Part shown: piece after piece, positions 1-11,700 of the stretch
Layout of the letters: every line of letters begins with the position of its first letter
Position numbering within the stretch: position 1 is the first letter of the stretch
Source: Tenrec ecaudatus
Taxonomy: Eukaryota > Chordata > Mammalia > Afrosoricida > Tenrecidae
Assembly (NCBI RefSeq): GCF_050624435.1
Contig: NC_134538.1
Location: 115,394,437 to 115,458,436, forward strand
Length of the DNA stretch: 64,000 nucleotides
Direction of reading: 5' to 3'
The notes under the pieces: generated by a model
Told to the model about the DNA's origin: nothing
Databases searched by the model: none
The model's input: the letters and a program-made list of their open reading frames with translations, nothing else
Program-made: the position numbers and the translations under genes

Positions 1-1598
1 AAACCCCGGGTTGGCTTCACCAGATGCTAGTAGCACTTAACCCTTCTCCCACATTTCTGATCACCAAAAATACTCCCAAACTTTGCAGCTAAGAATTACT
101 GCTCAAGGGATTGTACATTTCAGTGGAAGAAAGCCGAGTGTAGGAAACATCCGTGCTTCCTTATTAGATGTCGGAAGCTTTTGAATCAACTATGAATGTG
201 TATAACTTTGAACAAAATAACAATGAAAGAGTGGACACTTATAACCCATGATAAAATTAACAGCAAAAATCATTCTTCTAACTAGTGTGTGACGGGGCCG
301 CAGTCACCAGGGTTTTGTTGTGAATATTGGTATTCTTCATTATTTTTGTTGTTCTCTGTGTTGGGCACTCATATCAATTGGACAATAATCCTCCAAAGTG
401 TGTAATGGATTTAGCTTTATTTAACTACCTCCATAAACCGGGTTATTAAAAAATGTGCAAGTGTCTTTATTTGTAAACTTTTATGATTATTCCTTATTTT
501 CTTTGCTTTAGGTGAATTTAGAAAAGCTATTATATTTTGCAGGTGATTCCAGGGGGAAATATCAAGTTTTTTATCAAAATGAAATGTAGAAATAACTGAA
601 TTTTTAAGTTTTATCTATTATTCAAAACTCTAATATAATATTGATTAAATATATTTGTCTTAATTGATTGAAGACATTCTCCTGGCAAGTGAAAAATCAC
701 CAAATATTGCAGCTGCTGTCTTGCATGTTCTGCTCTGTAAATAAAGATTCAATTTAAAATTTAAATTTAGTCAAATCATTAAAAAAAGAAAACACAACAA
801 ATCTTCCTTAAGCAAAATGATCAATGCTTTATTTAGATTTTTAGCAAATAATTAATCATGGTTTTACTGTATACATACATTCATCAAAATATAAAAGAAA
901 CATTAGAGTAGGAACTTGTGAAAGAATTACCCATTTATCAATTTGACATTTTGGCTGCTTCACAAAAAAAGTAGAGATTCCATCATTGGTGTATATAGAG
1001 GCAAATTCAAATCAAATCATTTCTGCCATTTGGGGCTCTTTGATTAATGAGACTACGCTTGTTTGTATTAATCTGTCTCCATTCTTCATTCTCTCTCTCA
1101 ACACATAACCATTCTTTTTGGGAAACACTTTTATTTTGCTTAATATAGATTTAATCATAATGTAGTTTTAGAATCTTATCCTGTGGGCATTTTTTCATAA
1201 ATCTTTTATAGAAGTTTTGATCTTTATATTAAATACATTTATCAATTCTATTTCATAGTGGGAGAGTTTAATGTGTTTCTAACCTGTTAAAAAATCTGAG
1301 ATAAAATAAAATACTACAACAATTAATTGAGAAATCTTGTTCTATATATTTTTTCTATACCCTTTAGAATATGAAAAGATATAAACCTCCGTCTTTATGT
1401 TGCAGTAGTGGAGCAGTAGTGACTTTACTTATAATTCCCCAACTCAAAAACAGGTTCAATAACATCATCTGTGAAGCAAATGTAAATAGAATATAAATTG
1501 CCATCAAGAACTTTACTGCTGCCATGATTACTGAAAGTAAAACATATTTAATTGAATGAATTAAGCATTACTTACTTGAAAGGGGAAAGAAAGAGAGG
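1..1598. other. AT-rich intronic or upstream sequence, no gene seen
   Basis: I see no coding exon, RNA gene or clear repeat in this stretch. It is AT-rich with short A and T runs. From the position of the SEMA3E exon it is probably deep in intron 1, but whether exon 1 lies beyond the left edge cannot be shown from the window. Confidence 0.5.
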
Positions 1599-1800
1599 GG
1601 GCTCCCTTAGTGGCACAAACAGTTAAGGGTCATGGCTATGAATCGAAAGTTTGGGCTTTCTAATCTACCCAGAGTAGCCTGAGAAGAAAGCTTTACAATC
1701 CACGCCTGTAAAATCTAGCTGTGAATAGCCCCATGCATGGAGCAAGTTCTACTCTGACACACGAAGAGCTACCATGAGTTGGAATCTACTCAATAGGCTT
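1599..1800 (+). repeat. AfroSINE-type tRNA-derived SINE
   Basis: The copy opens with a decayed head (gctcccttagtggcacaaacag) and ends with ctaccatgagttggaatcta, the diverged form of the family tail. It is followed by a G-rich simple tract at about 1800-1850. The copy is old and has lost most of the tRNA promoter boxes. Confidence 0.75.
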
Positions 1801-1850
1801 GGGGGGAGGGGAGGGGGAGGGGGGGAGGCACCAGGAGGAGGAGGGAGAGT
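1801..1850 (+). repeat. G-rich low-complexity tract
   Basis: Runs of G with interspersed A (ggggggaggggagggggagg) follow the SINE tail directly and probably grew from it. Confidence 0.85.
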
Positions 1851-2324
1851 TAAGGCTTAACGTTTGCTGATCTCTTTAGCTATCCTTAATTCAATGCTTT
1901 GATTTTTTTTACTTATTTTATGACAAAACCACAAGTTTGGATGATTCATTAATTAAAAGATGGTTGCAGAGAATCAACTGAACATAATCCAAAGAGTTAT
2001 GAAACCCTCTTAGAAGATTTGGATGGAAGTCCTTATCTAAAAGTTTGACCCAAACCCAGTCAACTACCTTCTCCTCTAGCGTTTCCCGACATGGTTCATA
2101 CCACCCTCTAGGAGGCGCTGCAGTGATCTACAGGGACTTCAAAAGTCCATGCTTACATGCTATCCTGGATTGTGGATACTGTTTTTAATTTACAGAGGAC
2201 GGCTGAGTAATTTTATTATTTTACTGAATAGGGGGAGTTTGGGAACCTATGATCTCCTTGATTCGGATTCATAGTAATGTTATATAGGTTTCTAAGGCTA
2301 TAAATCTTAGGAAACAGATAGACT

Positions 2325-2412
2325 CAACTCTCTCCCTCAGAACAACTTATGGGTTTGAACTACCACCGTTGCAGTTAGCAGTCCAGATCTTACCCGACAC
2401 CTGAGCAAAGTC
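2325..2412 (-). repeat. Fragment of AfroSINE-type SINE
   Basis: The segment gggtttgaactaccaccgtt followed by gcagttagcagtccag is the reverse complement of the tRNA-like head of the family. Only the head half is recognisable. Confidence 0.6.
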
Positions 2413-2989
2413 GAATCTAGAGAACGGCTAAGTTCACATTCAGAGGGGTCACAGGAAACAGCAATCATTGAGCCCAGGAACGAGATCTAATCATATAAAT
2501 TTATATATAAGTTTATCACATAAGCTGTGTTTTTAGAGTGTAGGCGTTCAGCTAGATACTGGTGATCTGAGTAGAGCTTCACTTCTATGGAGGAATGACT
2601 CATTATTGATCCCAGAATAAAATCCAAACACTAATTTGAGTGACAAAATCAGTCAAGATCTGGAATTGGATTTCTTATTCTGGAATTGGATTCCTTGTCC
2701 CTCCCATGGCCAAATACTTGTTCTAAATTAAGGATCCGCAATCACTTTCTGGGAAGACCGATGATATACTCCTATTGCTCCAGCTTTGTGAGGCAAACAG
2801 TCGGTGACAACTACTCAACCCTGCCACTGTTTCAGGGAAGCCCCCATCGATAATACTTCCAAATGTGTGCAATTGTGCTCAGATAGGAGGCAGGCTTGAT
2901 TTTTTTCTCATAGACTGTAATCATTACCTTTTCCTGATTTAGACAAGTGACTTACAAAATATGAATTGTGTTAAGACACTAGTGTACAT

Positions 2990-3320
2990 TTCAATTTCTT
3001 TTAAAAATCATTTTATTGGGGACTCATACAGTTCTTATCACAATCCAGACATATATCCATTGTGTCAAGCACATGTGTACATATGTTGCCATCATCATTT
3101 TCAAAACATTTTCTTTCTACTTGAGCCCTTGGTTATCAGCTCAGTTTTTTTCCTCCCTCCCTCCCTCACCCATTTTCCCTCTGTCATGAACCATTGATAA
3201 TATATATATTATATATATAATATATATATGTCTTACACTGACCACTATCTCCCTTCACCCACTTTTCTGTTGTCTGGCCCCCTGGAAGGGGGATATATTT
3301 TGACATTTCAATTTCTATTG
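2990..3320 (-). repeat. LINE 3' end (L1-like 3' UTR), minus strand
   Basis: Reading the minus strand, this copy ends with the same 3' tail as the copies ending near 8870, 13092 and 53057: a stretch like attgtgataagaactgtatg followed by gagtccccaataaaatga. A TA-rich microsatellite (about 3200-3232) lies inside it. It is a 5'-truncated fragment of the high-copy LINE of this genome. The L1 assignment is inferred from the long G-rich 3' UTR and A-rich end; no ORF2 is present. Confidence 0.7.
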
Positions 3321-3509
3321 TTTCATTTCAAACAAAACTGCTCCTAGACTTTCTATCTGGTAGCAAGATTATATGCATACATATAATCTCAAACTGTCAA
3401 AGTAATCATTCCAACTCAGTTTATTACCTCTGTTTGAGAGTTGAGGAAAGTAGAGCCCAGTTATAAATTATTTATTAGAGAAACAGTAGTCTTCTGTGGA
3501 ATCACCAGG

Positions 3510-3745
3510 GTTTCCTGGTTTTTAATTTCATCTCCATCCCTTCTCAGCTCTGTCAGTTTAGGCAAGTTACTTTACTTCTCTGAGCCTTTTGTTCCCTCAT
3601 TTGCAAAACCGGGGTGTTGAGAATAAAGATTTCATAAGTAATTGTGAAATGTAAAAAGTTAATACTATTCTTGCAGACCCTCCAAACCGAGCCTGGCAAA
3701 GAGTAAGCGCTTAATAAGGGCTAACTATTACTATAATCGCCATGA
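3510..3745 (+). repeat. MIR SINE
   Basis: The core reads like MIR: a segment resembling ggcaagttactttacttctc then tgagccttttgttccctcat, followed near the end by gagtaagcgcttaataaggg. MIR is an ancient mammalian tRNA-derived SINE. The copy is nearly full length. Confidence 0.82.
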
Positions 3746-5279
3746 TTATATTTGCTCAAGTTCATGCATGTTGCGAAGGAGAGAGCCAGAATTGGACCCA
3801 GTCCTCTACGAGCCCAGTGGCAATGGCCTGCCACTGAACCTACCTGCCTTCTCATGGGGCCAGATGTCAATGACTGAGGGATTCGAGTTCTACGGTGGTA
3901 ACCCACCTCTGTCCAGAGGACTTGATGAACTGAAGCCTCTCGTCGCAAAATAATTATACAGTTCTAAGTGCCAGCTCCACAATGCGGGGCAGACCCGGAG
4001 AAAGCGATTCCAAGAGACTGCACACACAGGTCATGCAGGCTCTGTGATGAAGTGAAGCTTGTCCTCTGCCAGACAGGCAATGAACTAGAAGCTCATTTCG
4101 AGAATGCCAGCCCAGTAAGGAGGAGACCTTGAGAAGCAAGCAGTCCATTGCAGTGCAATGAGGGACATTTCGTAAGGAGCTTCATTTTAAGTGCAACAGC
4201 AGAGCAGTCAGAGAGGAACCGTCCCCTGAGTACTATGGCCCATCAGAACCCAGTTCTGGGTTCCAATATGGTGGTTACTTACCAAATCTCTCCTGCTTTT
4301 CCATTACTTACATGTCAACTAAACAAAGGGTTTTCCCATAGAGTTATTGCTAGGTGTTGTCCATTCAGGGTTTGACTCAGCATGCCCCAGAGAGTTTTCT
4401 TGGCTGTCATCTTTCTCCTGAGTAGTTTCTGGTAGGTTTAGACCACTAAAAAGCTAGACAGCAGTGCGTGGAATCACTGTGCTCCCAGAGCTTCCTTTTT
4501 CATGGTAATTCCCCAGGTTGTGAGGCTGGAAAAAGCCCTGATTGAGGCACAAAAGGGACCTGCACCCCCCCGCCACGCTTGTGTGTTTGTGAAGGATCTC
4601 TGGAGAATTTAATTCTGCTTGTTTCTCTTCTCCTACCTCAAGAGCTTGCTGCTTTCTTTCTGCAGGTGACTCCAACCAAAGTTGGGTGAGGAGTTGCTTA
4701 GATTGTAAATCCCGGACTCTACGCGATGCTTTCAGGAAAGCATACCCTCAGCGGGAAAGGGGTGAAGAAGGGCAAAGTACAAAAGGAAAGGGTTCCAGAA
4801 TGGTGGATTGAGATCGCTAAAAAATACTGCCGTGGGGGACAGAGGAATCTGAAATGTATTAAAAATAAATAGAAAAATGATGTAATAATTCAACTCAATA
4901 AAGACACAAGACAGAGCTCTTGTGAGTTTCTAACATTACAGCTGGCATGGCACTTCATTATCAATGGAAAACAAAGGAACAAAAAGACTTCCAGCTCTCT
5001 TTAATTGTTGTTATTTAAATGGGAAATAGTTTCAACTGGGGTATGCCTTATAGTGGGAAAGACTTTAAAATCATCTGAAATCTCCCAACTATGCTTATTT
5101 GTTTTGTTGCATTTTTTCTAACGTAAAATACATAAGAGAATGAGCCACAGAGAATATTGGAAAAGAAGAAACTAGAGCTCAGCTTTCAAGGTATCTGGCT
5201 TGAGAAATACCCTCTACAATAATACATTTATCATCTGTTTTATATATATAAAGAGTTACATCTCGCTTTATCTTTATAA

Positions 5280-5440
5280 TGCAGTTCATTCATTTATTGA
5301 TCCTCTCAACCACTATTTATTCAATCCCTACAATATGATGATGAATCCACTAGTCACCTCTTTCTAATTGTAGAGTGAGATGGACTTAATCTGTGTCTTA
5401 CAATGTTTATGCTCCCAGTGTAGAAAGAGACACTGATCAC
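5280..5440 (+). repeat. L2-like fragment
   Basis: The stretch ttcattcatttattgatcct and the following text about a stable position in a list of calendar-like units resemble the 3' end of L2 (cattcatttattcaacaaat). The match is partial and by eye. Confidence 0.45.
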
Positions 5441-6382
5441 TCAGCATTTTCTCTTCAGGGAGGGTACTGCAGTTCAGTACAGGTTCCCTAAGGTTTTCTA
5501 TTTGTTAACATTACCCTCCAGAAGGTGAGAACACTGCTCATCTCCATTTCATGCTTTATTCCTAAATGCCAAGAAAATAATAAATGAATATAAAAAGAAA
5601 AAAGAGCATATGGATGAAATGAATATACATTAAATTCTTAACATTGCTGACTTTAGTATTAAGTTTTCATTGAAAATATCTCCTTCAAATTCCTTAACTT
5701 GTACATGCTTTTACCCAGAAGAAATAAGAGCTAGAAACATCAATCATTTTAAAAAGTCACGTTTATCATGTATTACTTTGAAAGCCCAAGGTTTACCTCT
5801 TGAAGATCCCCAGGTAGAATAGTGTAATAGAAATATTTAAATTGAAATTATTTTTATGTGTCAATCTTAATGCCTTATGGTATTTCTAATTAATCTAAAA
5901 GAAAATGTATGAATTGTTCTCCAATAATTTTGCTATGAAAATATGAAGTGAAATATTTTTAAGTAAAATATCTTGATATTTAAAAATATCTCGTGTTTAT
6001 TCTTTTTTTCCCCTCACGTTTATTCTAAGTAATCATCTAGTCTTCCTACCTAGGGACATGTTTAAAAATAAATTTTTAATAAGTTCAATAAGTAAATATC
6101 ATGCAAACCTGAAAGAAAAATGTGACTATTTGAAGATACCTTTAAGAATTTTCTAATCATAATTACACACACTGAATAAAATGATTTATCATTTTAAAAA
6201 CTATAAGCAAACTAAGATTCAGGAAATTGCCTCAATGGTTTCTTCTTTTTCAGTTTTCTGATGTGTAAATAAATATTTATACTTCAACAGATTTCTGATT
6301 TATTTATAAGTAAATATATATTTGTAGTTGAACACTATAGCATTCTCAGGACAGTACCCCATTTCAGGAGTTTCTTTCCCCC

Positions 6383-6455
6383 GTGTTAGTGGGTTTGAGC
6401 TGGTCGACCTGGTGGTTGGTAGCCCAGCACTCAACTGGATGCACCACCATGGTGC
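6383..6455 (-). repeat. AfroSINE-type SINE, head fragment
   Basis: gtgggtttgagctggtcgac followed by tggttggtagcccagcactc and ending ccaccatggtgcc is the reverse complement of the SINE head. It lies just beside a second minus-strand copy. Confidence 0.72.
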
Positions 6456-6469
6456 CTTACTTCTTGTAA

Positions 6470-6655
6470 AAGGCCACTGCCATAGAGGTGTCTTTGACTC
6501 AGAGCAGTCCTTTGTAGGCTTTCCAAGGCTGTACGTCTGTTGGGAAGCAGATAGCCTCATCTTTCTCCCGTTGAGCAGCTGGTGGGTTTGAACAGGCACC
6601 CTTGGGGTTAATAGTCCAACCCTTACCAGAGAGCACCTGAAGAAAAGCCTTGCTA
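6470..6655 (-). repeat. AfroSINE-type SINE
   Basis: The body segment gactcagagcagtcctttgt, then ggctttccaaggctgtacgt, and the head segment gctggtgggtttgaacaggc are in the order expected for a minus-strand copy. Together with the preceding fragment it forms a tandem pair. Confidence 0.8.
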
Positions 6656-7221
6656 ATTTCAGGGCAAATAGATGTGTGCATGTCTAGCTCTATAAATATC
6701 TGTGCTTTGATGTGTGATATGTCTATGAGGGGATTCTGAATTCCTTGACAAAGGAAATTAAAATATAATGTAATTTTTTTCATAAATTTTGGAAACCCTC
6801 TTGCATATAGTTTGATAATTTGAGTTTTCATAAGCACAATAGTTTCATACTGTACTGGTGATCTAGAACCTTGAATTTTTAAAAAAAGAATATATATATC
6901 TGGAAAACTGTTCCTTGCTGTATATATAGAAATGACTCTTGCTTTTGAATCACTATACAGTTTCCCATTTTATGGTTATTCAATGACTTGTCTAGCCAAT
7001 ATATTATTGAAAATGTATGGTATCTAATTTAGAGAAACAAGGAAAAATATGAACATGAGCCATTCACATAAAATTGAGTGTATTAATTAGTGAGTTAATC
7101 AAATGCAATGACCTATTGATGCTATGTTATTTTGATGTTAGATGTCAAAGAAGAAAAAGAGTGTTCAAGCAATCAAAGGAAGGCATAAAAGGAGGTGGAT
7201 TTGAGCATCATTAAGCATAAG

Positions 7222-9064
7222 AGAGGGCACCTCCCCCCAAAACGGAATTTTTTTCAAAGATACATTTTTTTTTTTTACAAAACAGCTTTATCACCTTTAA
7301 AGTATTCTCCATTACAGTTAATACATTTGTCAAATCTTTGATTCCATTCTTGGAATCTGTTTGGGTAGCTGACAGCACCTCCTTCATTTTTTTCTTCACC
7401 TCTTCTACATTGTCAGATTGCGCTCCTTTCATGTCTTTCTTCATGAATGGAAACACAAAGAAGTCGCACAGAGTGAGTAAGGTGAGTGGAGCAAAAAAGG
7501 CATGCTGATTTTTGCCCAAAACTGGTGCACTGAGGTGGCTGAGTGAGCAGGTGCATTGTTGTGGCAAAACCAGTCCCCCGCCTGTTTTGTCCCATCATGC
7601 TGCGCAATCTTTTCAGAACTTCTAAGTAGAAAACTGAAGTCTGACCCAGTGGAATGAACTCCAAGCTCACTATTTCCCTCACACCAAAACCCCCAACCAA
7701 ATATGCATTGTCTTGATCTTGGATTTTACTTGATGAGCTTTTGGGGGTGAGTTGACCAAGGTGTCTTCCACTGACTTGATTGATATTAGTTTTGTGGTCA
7801 TAAGAATAGCAACATGTTTCGTCACCAGTAATGACCTTTAAAAGCCCAGTGTTGCTTCAGAGCTGTTCTTTCAAAGTGTGGCATGTTTCCACTCCACGCT
7901 CTCTTTCCTGGCAGTCAGAACCCAGGCACCAACTCACAGCAACCATTCCCATTCCCAAATCTCCATGAAAATTCACCGAACTGAGCTCCAGGACCGTCCA
8001 GACAGCTCCCCATCTCTTCGATGGTCTGTCCTTGGTCTTTGAGCACAAATGCACAAATTTTGCCCACCTTTTGTCCCTCACTGAAATTGAGGGACTTTCA
8101 GAATGAGGTTTGTCTTCAATTGACATTTCACCTTTTGAAATGAGAAAGCCACTCGTGCACTTGAGTTTTCTCCTAGTGCTGTCCTCGTAAGCTGTGGTCA
8201 ACCCCACAGCAGACTCTGCAGCACTCTTCCCGAGCAGGAGACAAAATGTCACAGCAGCACACTGTTCTCTTAAACCAGGACATGTGCGCTGCTCACAGAA
8301 GGTTCGCCAGGAAGAGAGGAGCCAGTCGAGGTGCAGGATAGCACTGATGAGACATGCAACTTTCCTCTGGTTCTTTCATGCTTCTGCCACCCCACTATCA
8401 TGACCTGAAATTTACCTTACAAATCAGATTAGACCAGAACATGCACACTGCTACAGATAAGAGCCCAAACATAGGGAATCCAGGAGAGATACACCCCTCA
8501 GGGACGGCAATGAGAATAGACATACCAGGAGGATTAGGAGAAGGTGGTGGGGGAAAAGGGGAATTGTTCAGAAGGAACACCATATAGCCCTCTCTCAGGG
8601 GGACGAACAACATAAAAGTGGATGAAGGGTGACAGATGACGATGTAAGATATGAAAATAATAATCTATAATTTATCAAGGTTTTATGAGGCAGGGAGGGG
8701 AAAATGAGGAGTGAATAGCAAGAAAGAAAATGCTTTGAAAATGATGATGGCAACACATGTACAAATGGGCTTGACACAATGGATGAATGTATGGATTGAA
8801 TTAAGAGATGTAAGAACTCCCAATAAAGATATTTAATAAAAAATAAATGAAATGTTGAAAAGCAAAAAAAAATTCAGCCATCACAAAAAAATCAAGGTTC
8901 CAGTGAAACTGCTTGTATGAAAACATTCACTGCGGCCAGAGAGAGGCTTGGGTGCTAGATTCTGGCCTTGGCCTAGTGGACCGAAAGGGATAGAGGATGT
9001 CCTATGAAAGCTCTTCCCAGGCAAGCTTTTTTCCATTTTTGTGGGGGTTGTGTGGAGGGGACAC
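7222..9064 (-). mobile_element. Mariner-family DNA transposon, decayed, split by a LINE insertion
   Basis: The minus strand carries remnants of a mariner transposase (DD34D family). A segment near 7411-7480 includes the CDFFVFP motif that follows the third catalytic aspartate region. A segment near 7620-7660 reads QTSVFYLEVLKRLR, and one near 8100-8180 carries an N-terminal helix-turn-helix-like stretch ending SESPSIS. Frames change several times, so no functional protein is encoded. The two ends are inverted: the left starts near gagagggcacctccccccaa and the right ends near gtgtggaggggacac. Without the inserted LINE (8275-8869) the element is about 1.25 kb, the size of the second copy at 46454-47718 and typical of mariners. 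Confidence 0.88.
8275..8869 (+). repeat. LINE 3' end inserted in the mariner
   Basis: The mariner sequence stops after ttctcttaaa and resumes at attcagccatcac, and the second mariner copy reads cttaaattggccataac across the same place. The inserted piece matches the LINE 3' UTR at 12550-13092 and 52674-53057, including the segment before the end (attgaattaagagatgtaag then aactcccaataaagat), and ends in an A-rich tail. It is 5' truncated, as LINE insertions usually are. Confidence 0.85.
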
Positions 9065-9289
9065 GCCCCACTCCCCCACTACTCCAAAACTCATTAAAAT
9101 AAAATCTGCATGGTAGCAAGTAGATTGTAGTGGCTTTTAAATAATTTACTTAGACTATCAATAGGTTGGCTTTGCATGATACAGTCACCAAGTGACCCAC
9201 TCCGTCCCTTTTCAGTAAATTCTAGTTATATAATTCTTTTGTTGTGGTTTTAGGTCTTGATGAGTTTTTGTGTATTATTTAATCTCTTA

Positions 9290-9435
9290 AAAATGCTGTG
9301 AATTAGATAAAGAAGATTCCTTATATTATAGAAGAAAAGCTGAGGTTGAAATATTAAATGAAGTGCCTAAGCCCACACAGATGAGGAGCACTGGCTAGGG
9401 CTCCAACTAGATCCCCCAAATCACAAAGTAAGCTG
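9290..9435 (+). repeat. MIR-like fragment
   Basis: A diverged segment resembles the MIR stretch that describes gaagaaaagctgaggttgaa and continues aagtgcctaagcccacacag. This is a half-length match judged by eye. Confidence 0.5.
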
Positions 9436-10264
9436 CGGCTCTCTTTGTAACCCCTGGCCTCCCTGCCAGTGAGTGTGCTTGAAACATTTGATCAGTAGAC
9501 ATATCATGTGGCACCGCTTTGTTTCACATCTACATGAGCATTCTCAACGTGGTGCTCTTGGGAACATTTGAAAAGGCACAAATAAAGTAAGTTAATAAAA
9601 ATTATATTTTGGTTCATCTATTTGAAACATAATAATAATGCTTATTTAGTATGAGACTTAAATAGCAATGTTTTTGTGAAAGCACTAACCAGCTGCAAAT
9701 ATACAATTATAATTTGTGAGAGCAGTGGAATTAGTAAATATTAAAGCCATTTATATAGTAAGCAATCCATATGTAATAATATTTAACAAAATTTAAAGGA
9801 CTTCTTAGTTCAACATGACCACTTCCATTTGCATTGATGCAATTAGATAAGCTTTATAGATATGTTTCTCTTGCTCATCTCTCAGGGGAAATTAAAAGAA
9901 AAAGGGAGGGGGAAGGTAGGAAACACATCTATTCCTGAAACGGTATTGTAGAATAATTACAGTAGGAAAAATGATTTATTTAGAGACTTGGAAAATAAAT
10001 ACTATAAAATATAATTGAATATAAAACATAAGTTGAATAAAAGGACCTTTTTTATTGGGCACGGGTGCATCTGAATGCAGTCCTACAATGAGTCCTAGGC
10101 CAGCAGTCTGCAAACTAAAAAAATGAACCGTGACCTCTTTTATTTTCTGATTGAATTTTTATCCCATTCACTGTTGTCACCAAAGCCATACATAACCCAT
10201 TTCTATAAAGGATTTTTTTAATACTGGTCCACGGTCTTACGTATTTGATGACATCTGTGGGTAT

Positions 10265-10442
10265 TCCTAAGGTGCCCTGGTGGCGAAGGGTAGTGGCCTA
10301 CAGGTGACTGCTAGCCAGGGCAGGAGCTGTGGAAGGCCTCCCGCTGCTCAGTGGGAGACAGAGCGGACTCTCAGCCCTCGCAAAGCCAGCCACAGTTCTT
10401 CTCTTCCCATGAAGGTTATTATGAGTCTCCACCCACATGAAG
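10265..10442 (+). repeat. AfroSINE-type SINE
   Basis: The head aaggtgccctggtggcgaag is followed by the body ggaaggcctcccgctgctca and by ttattatgagtctccaccca. It is a reasonably intact copy. A 181-residue open frame at 10280-10825 spans this SINE and the next one and is not a gene. Confidence 0.82.
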
Positions 10443-10689
10443 GCCGAGAGTGTGGTTTGATGTATGTCTTGCTAAATGACGATTTGTATCTTCAACTGAA
10501 TGTTGGGGATCGTTGCCAGTTGGTTTCCAGGGATGCAGACACTAAGAAAGAGCTTAGTCTACAGGGACTTTATGAGCGAGCATTCCCTGGAAGGACCTAT
10601 TTGGAAGGGATGAGAACCACACCACTTCCCCACTCCCTCTCAACACACCACACTCCCCAAATAAACAAAACCACCACCACCACCCACAG

Positions 10690-10862
10690 AACACTCAGTG
10701 CCAGCCACGCCTCCCAGGACCGACTGCCCTGTGGGCTTCTGAGATGTTCATTCTCAGAAAGAAAAAAGCCCTGTCTTTCTCCTGCCGAGTGGCTGGTCGC
10801 TTTGCACGGGGAACCCTGTGGTTAGCATGCCAACGTGTAGCCCACCACACTACCAGGAAGCC
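10690..10862 (-). repeat. AfroSINE-type SINE
   Basis: The segment gaccgactgccctgtgggct then agccctgtctttctcctgcc and the end ccaccacactaccaggaag are the reverse of the family consensus. It faces the copy at 10265-10442 across a spacer of about 250 bases, so the two could fold as an inverted pair in a transcript. Confidence 0.85.
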
Positions 10863-11524
10863 TTGAAGGGATGAGAAAAATAGGAAACTGGACAGGAAGG
10901 CCAGGTAGGATTGGAATGAAGTCGCATCCATTGTCTCAGACAGTAAAAGACCAGGGTGGGGGGGTGGGGGATGCTGAAGCCAAGATGGTCATTCAGAGTT
11001 GCCTGAATAATCAGCAACTTTTACCCCAACATGATCCGGTATTGATCTCATATGGGCCACTTTGTGATGGCACCTTAGTCACTTCCCCGAGTGGGTGACA
11101 GCGGCACACTGTTGGCCACACTTGAAGCAGCTGTGGAAGCAAATTTCCTGCTTCCATAGTGTCCACCATGGATCAGAAACAAAAATGGAAGAAAGAGCAT
11201 AGACGTGAACTCAGCAAAGGCACGCTGTTCAACTCTCTACTGGAGACACCATCAGGGTGAGAAGAGACATTTGCTCAGAGCGCTCAAATTCCGTACTTAT
11301 TTGCTCTAATAAGTGATACATACTTTTTCATGAAACAAGTGTGATATTTTGAGTGGGAGGCTAATTTTCTTCTAAGTGGATAACAGATGACACTAAGAAC
11401 AGTTATTTCTGATCTTTGCTCACGGTGAAAGGCAGCAGAATATATGAGGGCTTCAACAAGTTCATGGAAAATGTAACTGGGCAATGATGGAATTTTTCCA
11501 TGAACCTTTTTATACCCCTTGTAC

Positions 11525-11700
11525 AGTGGTTAAGATTGGCTTCTGAGCTACAACTCTGTTATTCATTATTTAAGTGAATTTCTAAAAGTTAAATTCTCTG
11601 ATCTTCAGCTTTCTAATCTGTGAAATGGAGAAAATAATATTTATGTCACACAGCTCTTGTGAAAAATTAAACAGTTAATACTTATACAGTACTCAGAATC
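11525..11700 (+). repeat. MIR-like SINE fragment
   Basis: tgatcttcagctttctaatc then tgtgaaatggagaaaataat is the MIR core motif in diverged form. Confidence 0.7.

Noticed and set aside
3721..4675. A cluster of short overlapping frames
   Set aside because: Both strands are open at random here; no motif, signal peptide or membrane pattern was seen.
7211..8252. Several minus-strand open frames that could be read as small genes
   Set aside because: They are fragments of one decayed mariner transposase.
10280..10825. A 181-codon plus-strand open frame
   Set aside because: It runs across a SINE and spacer into a second opposed SINE; composition and boundaries follow the repeats, not a gene.
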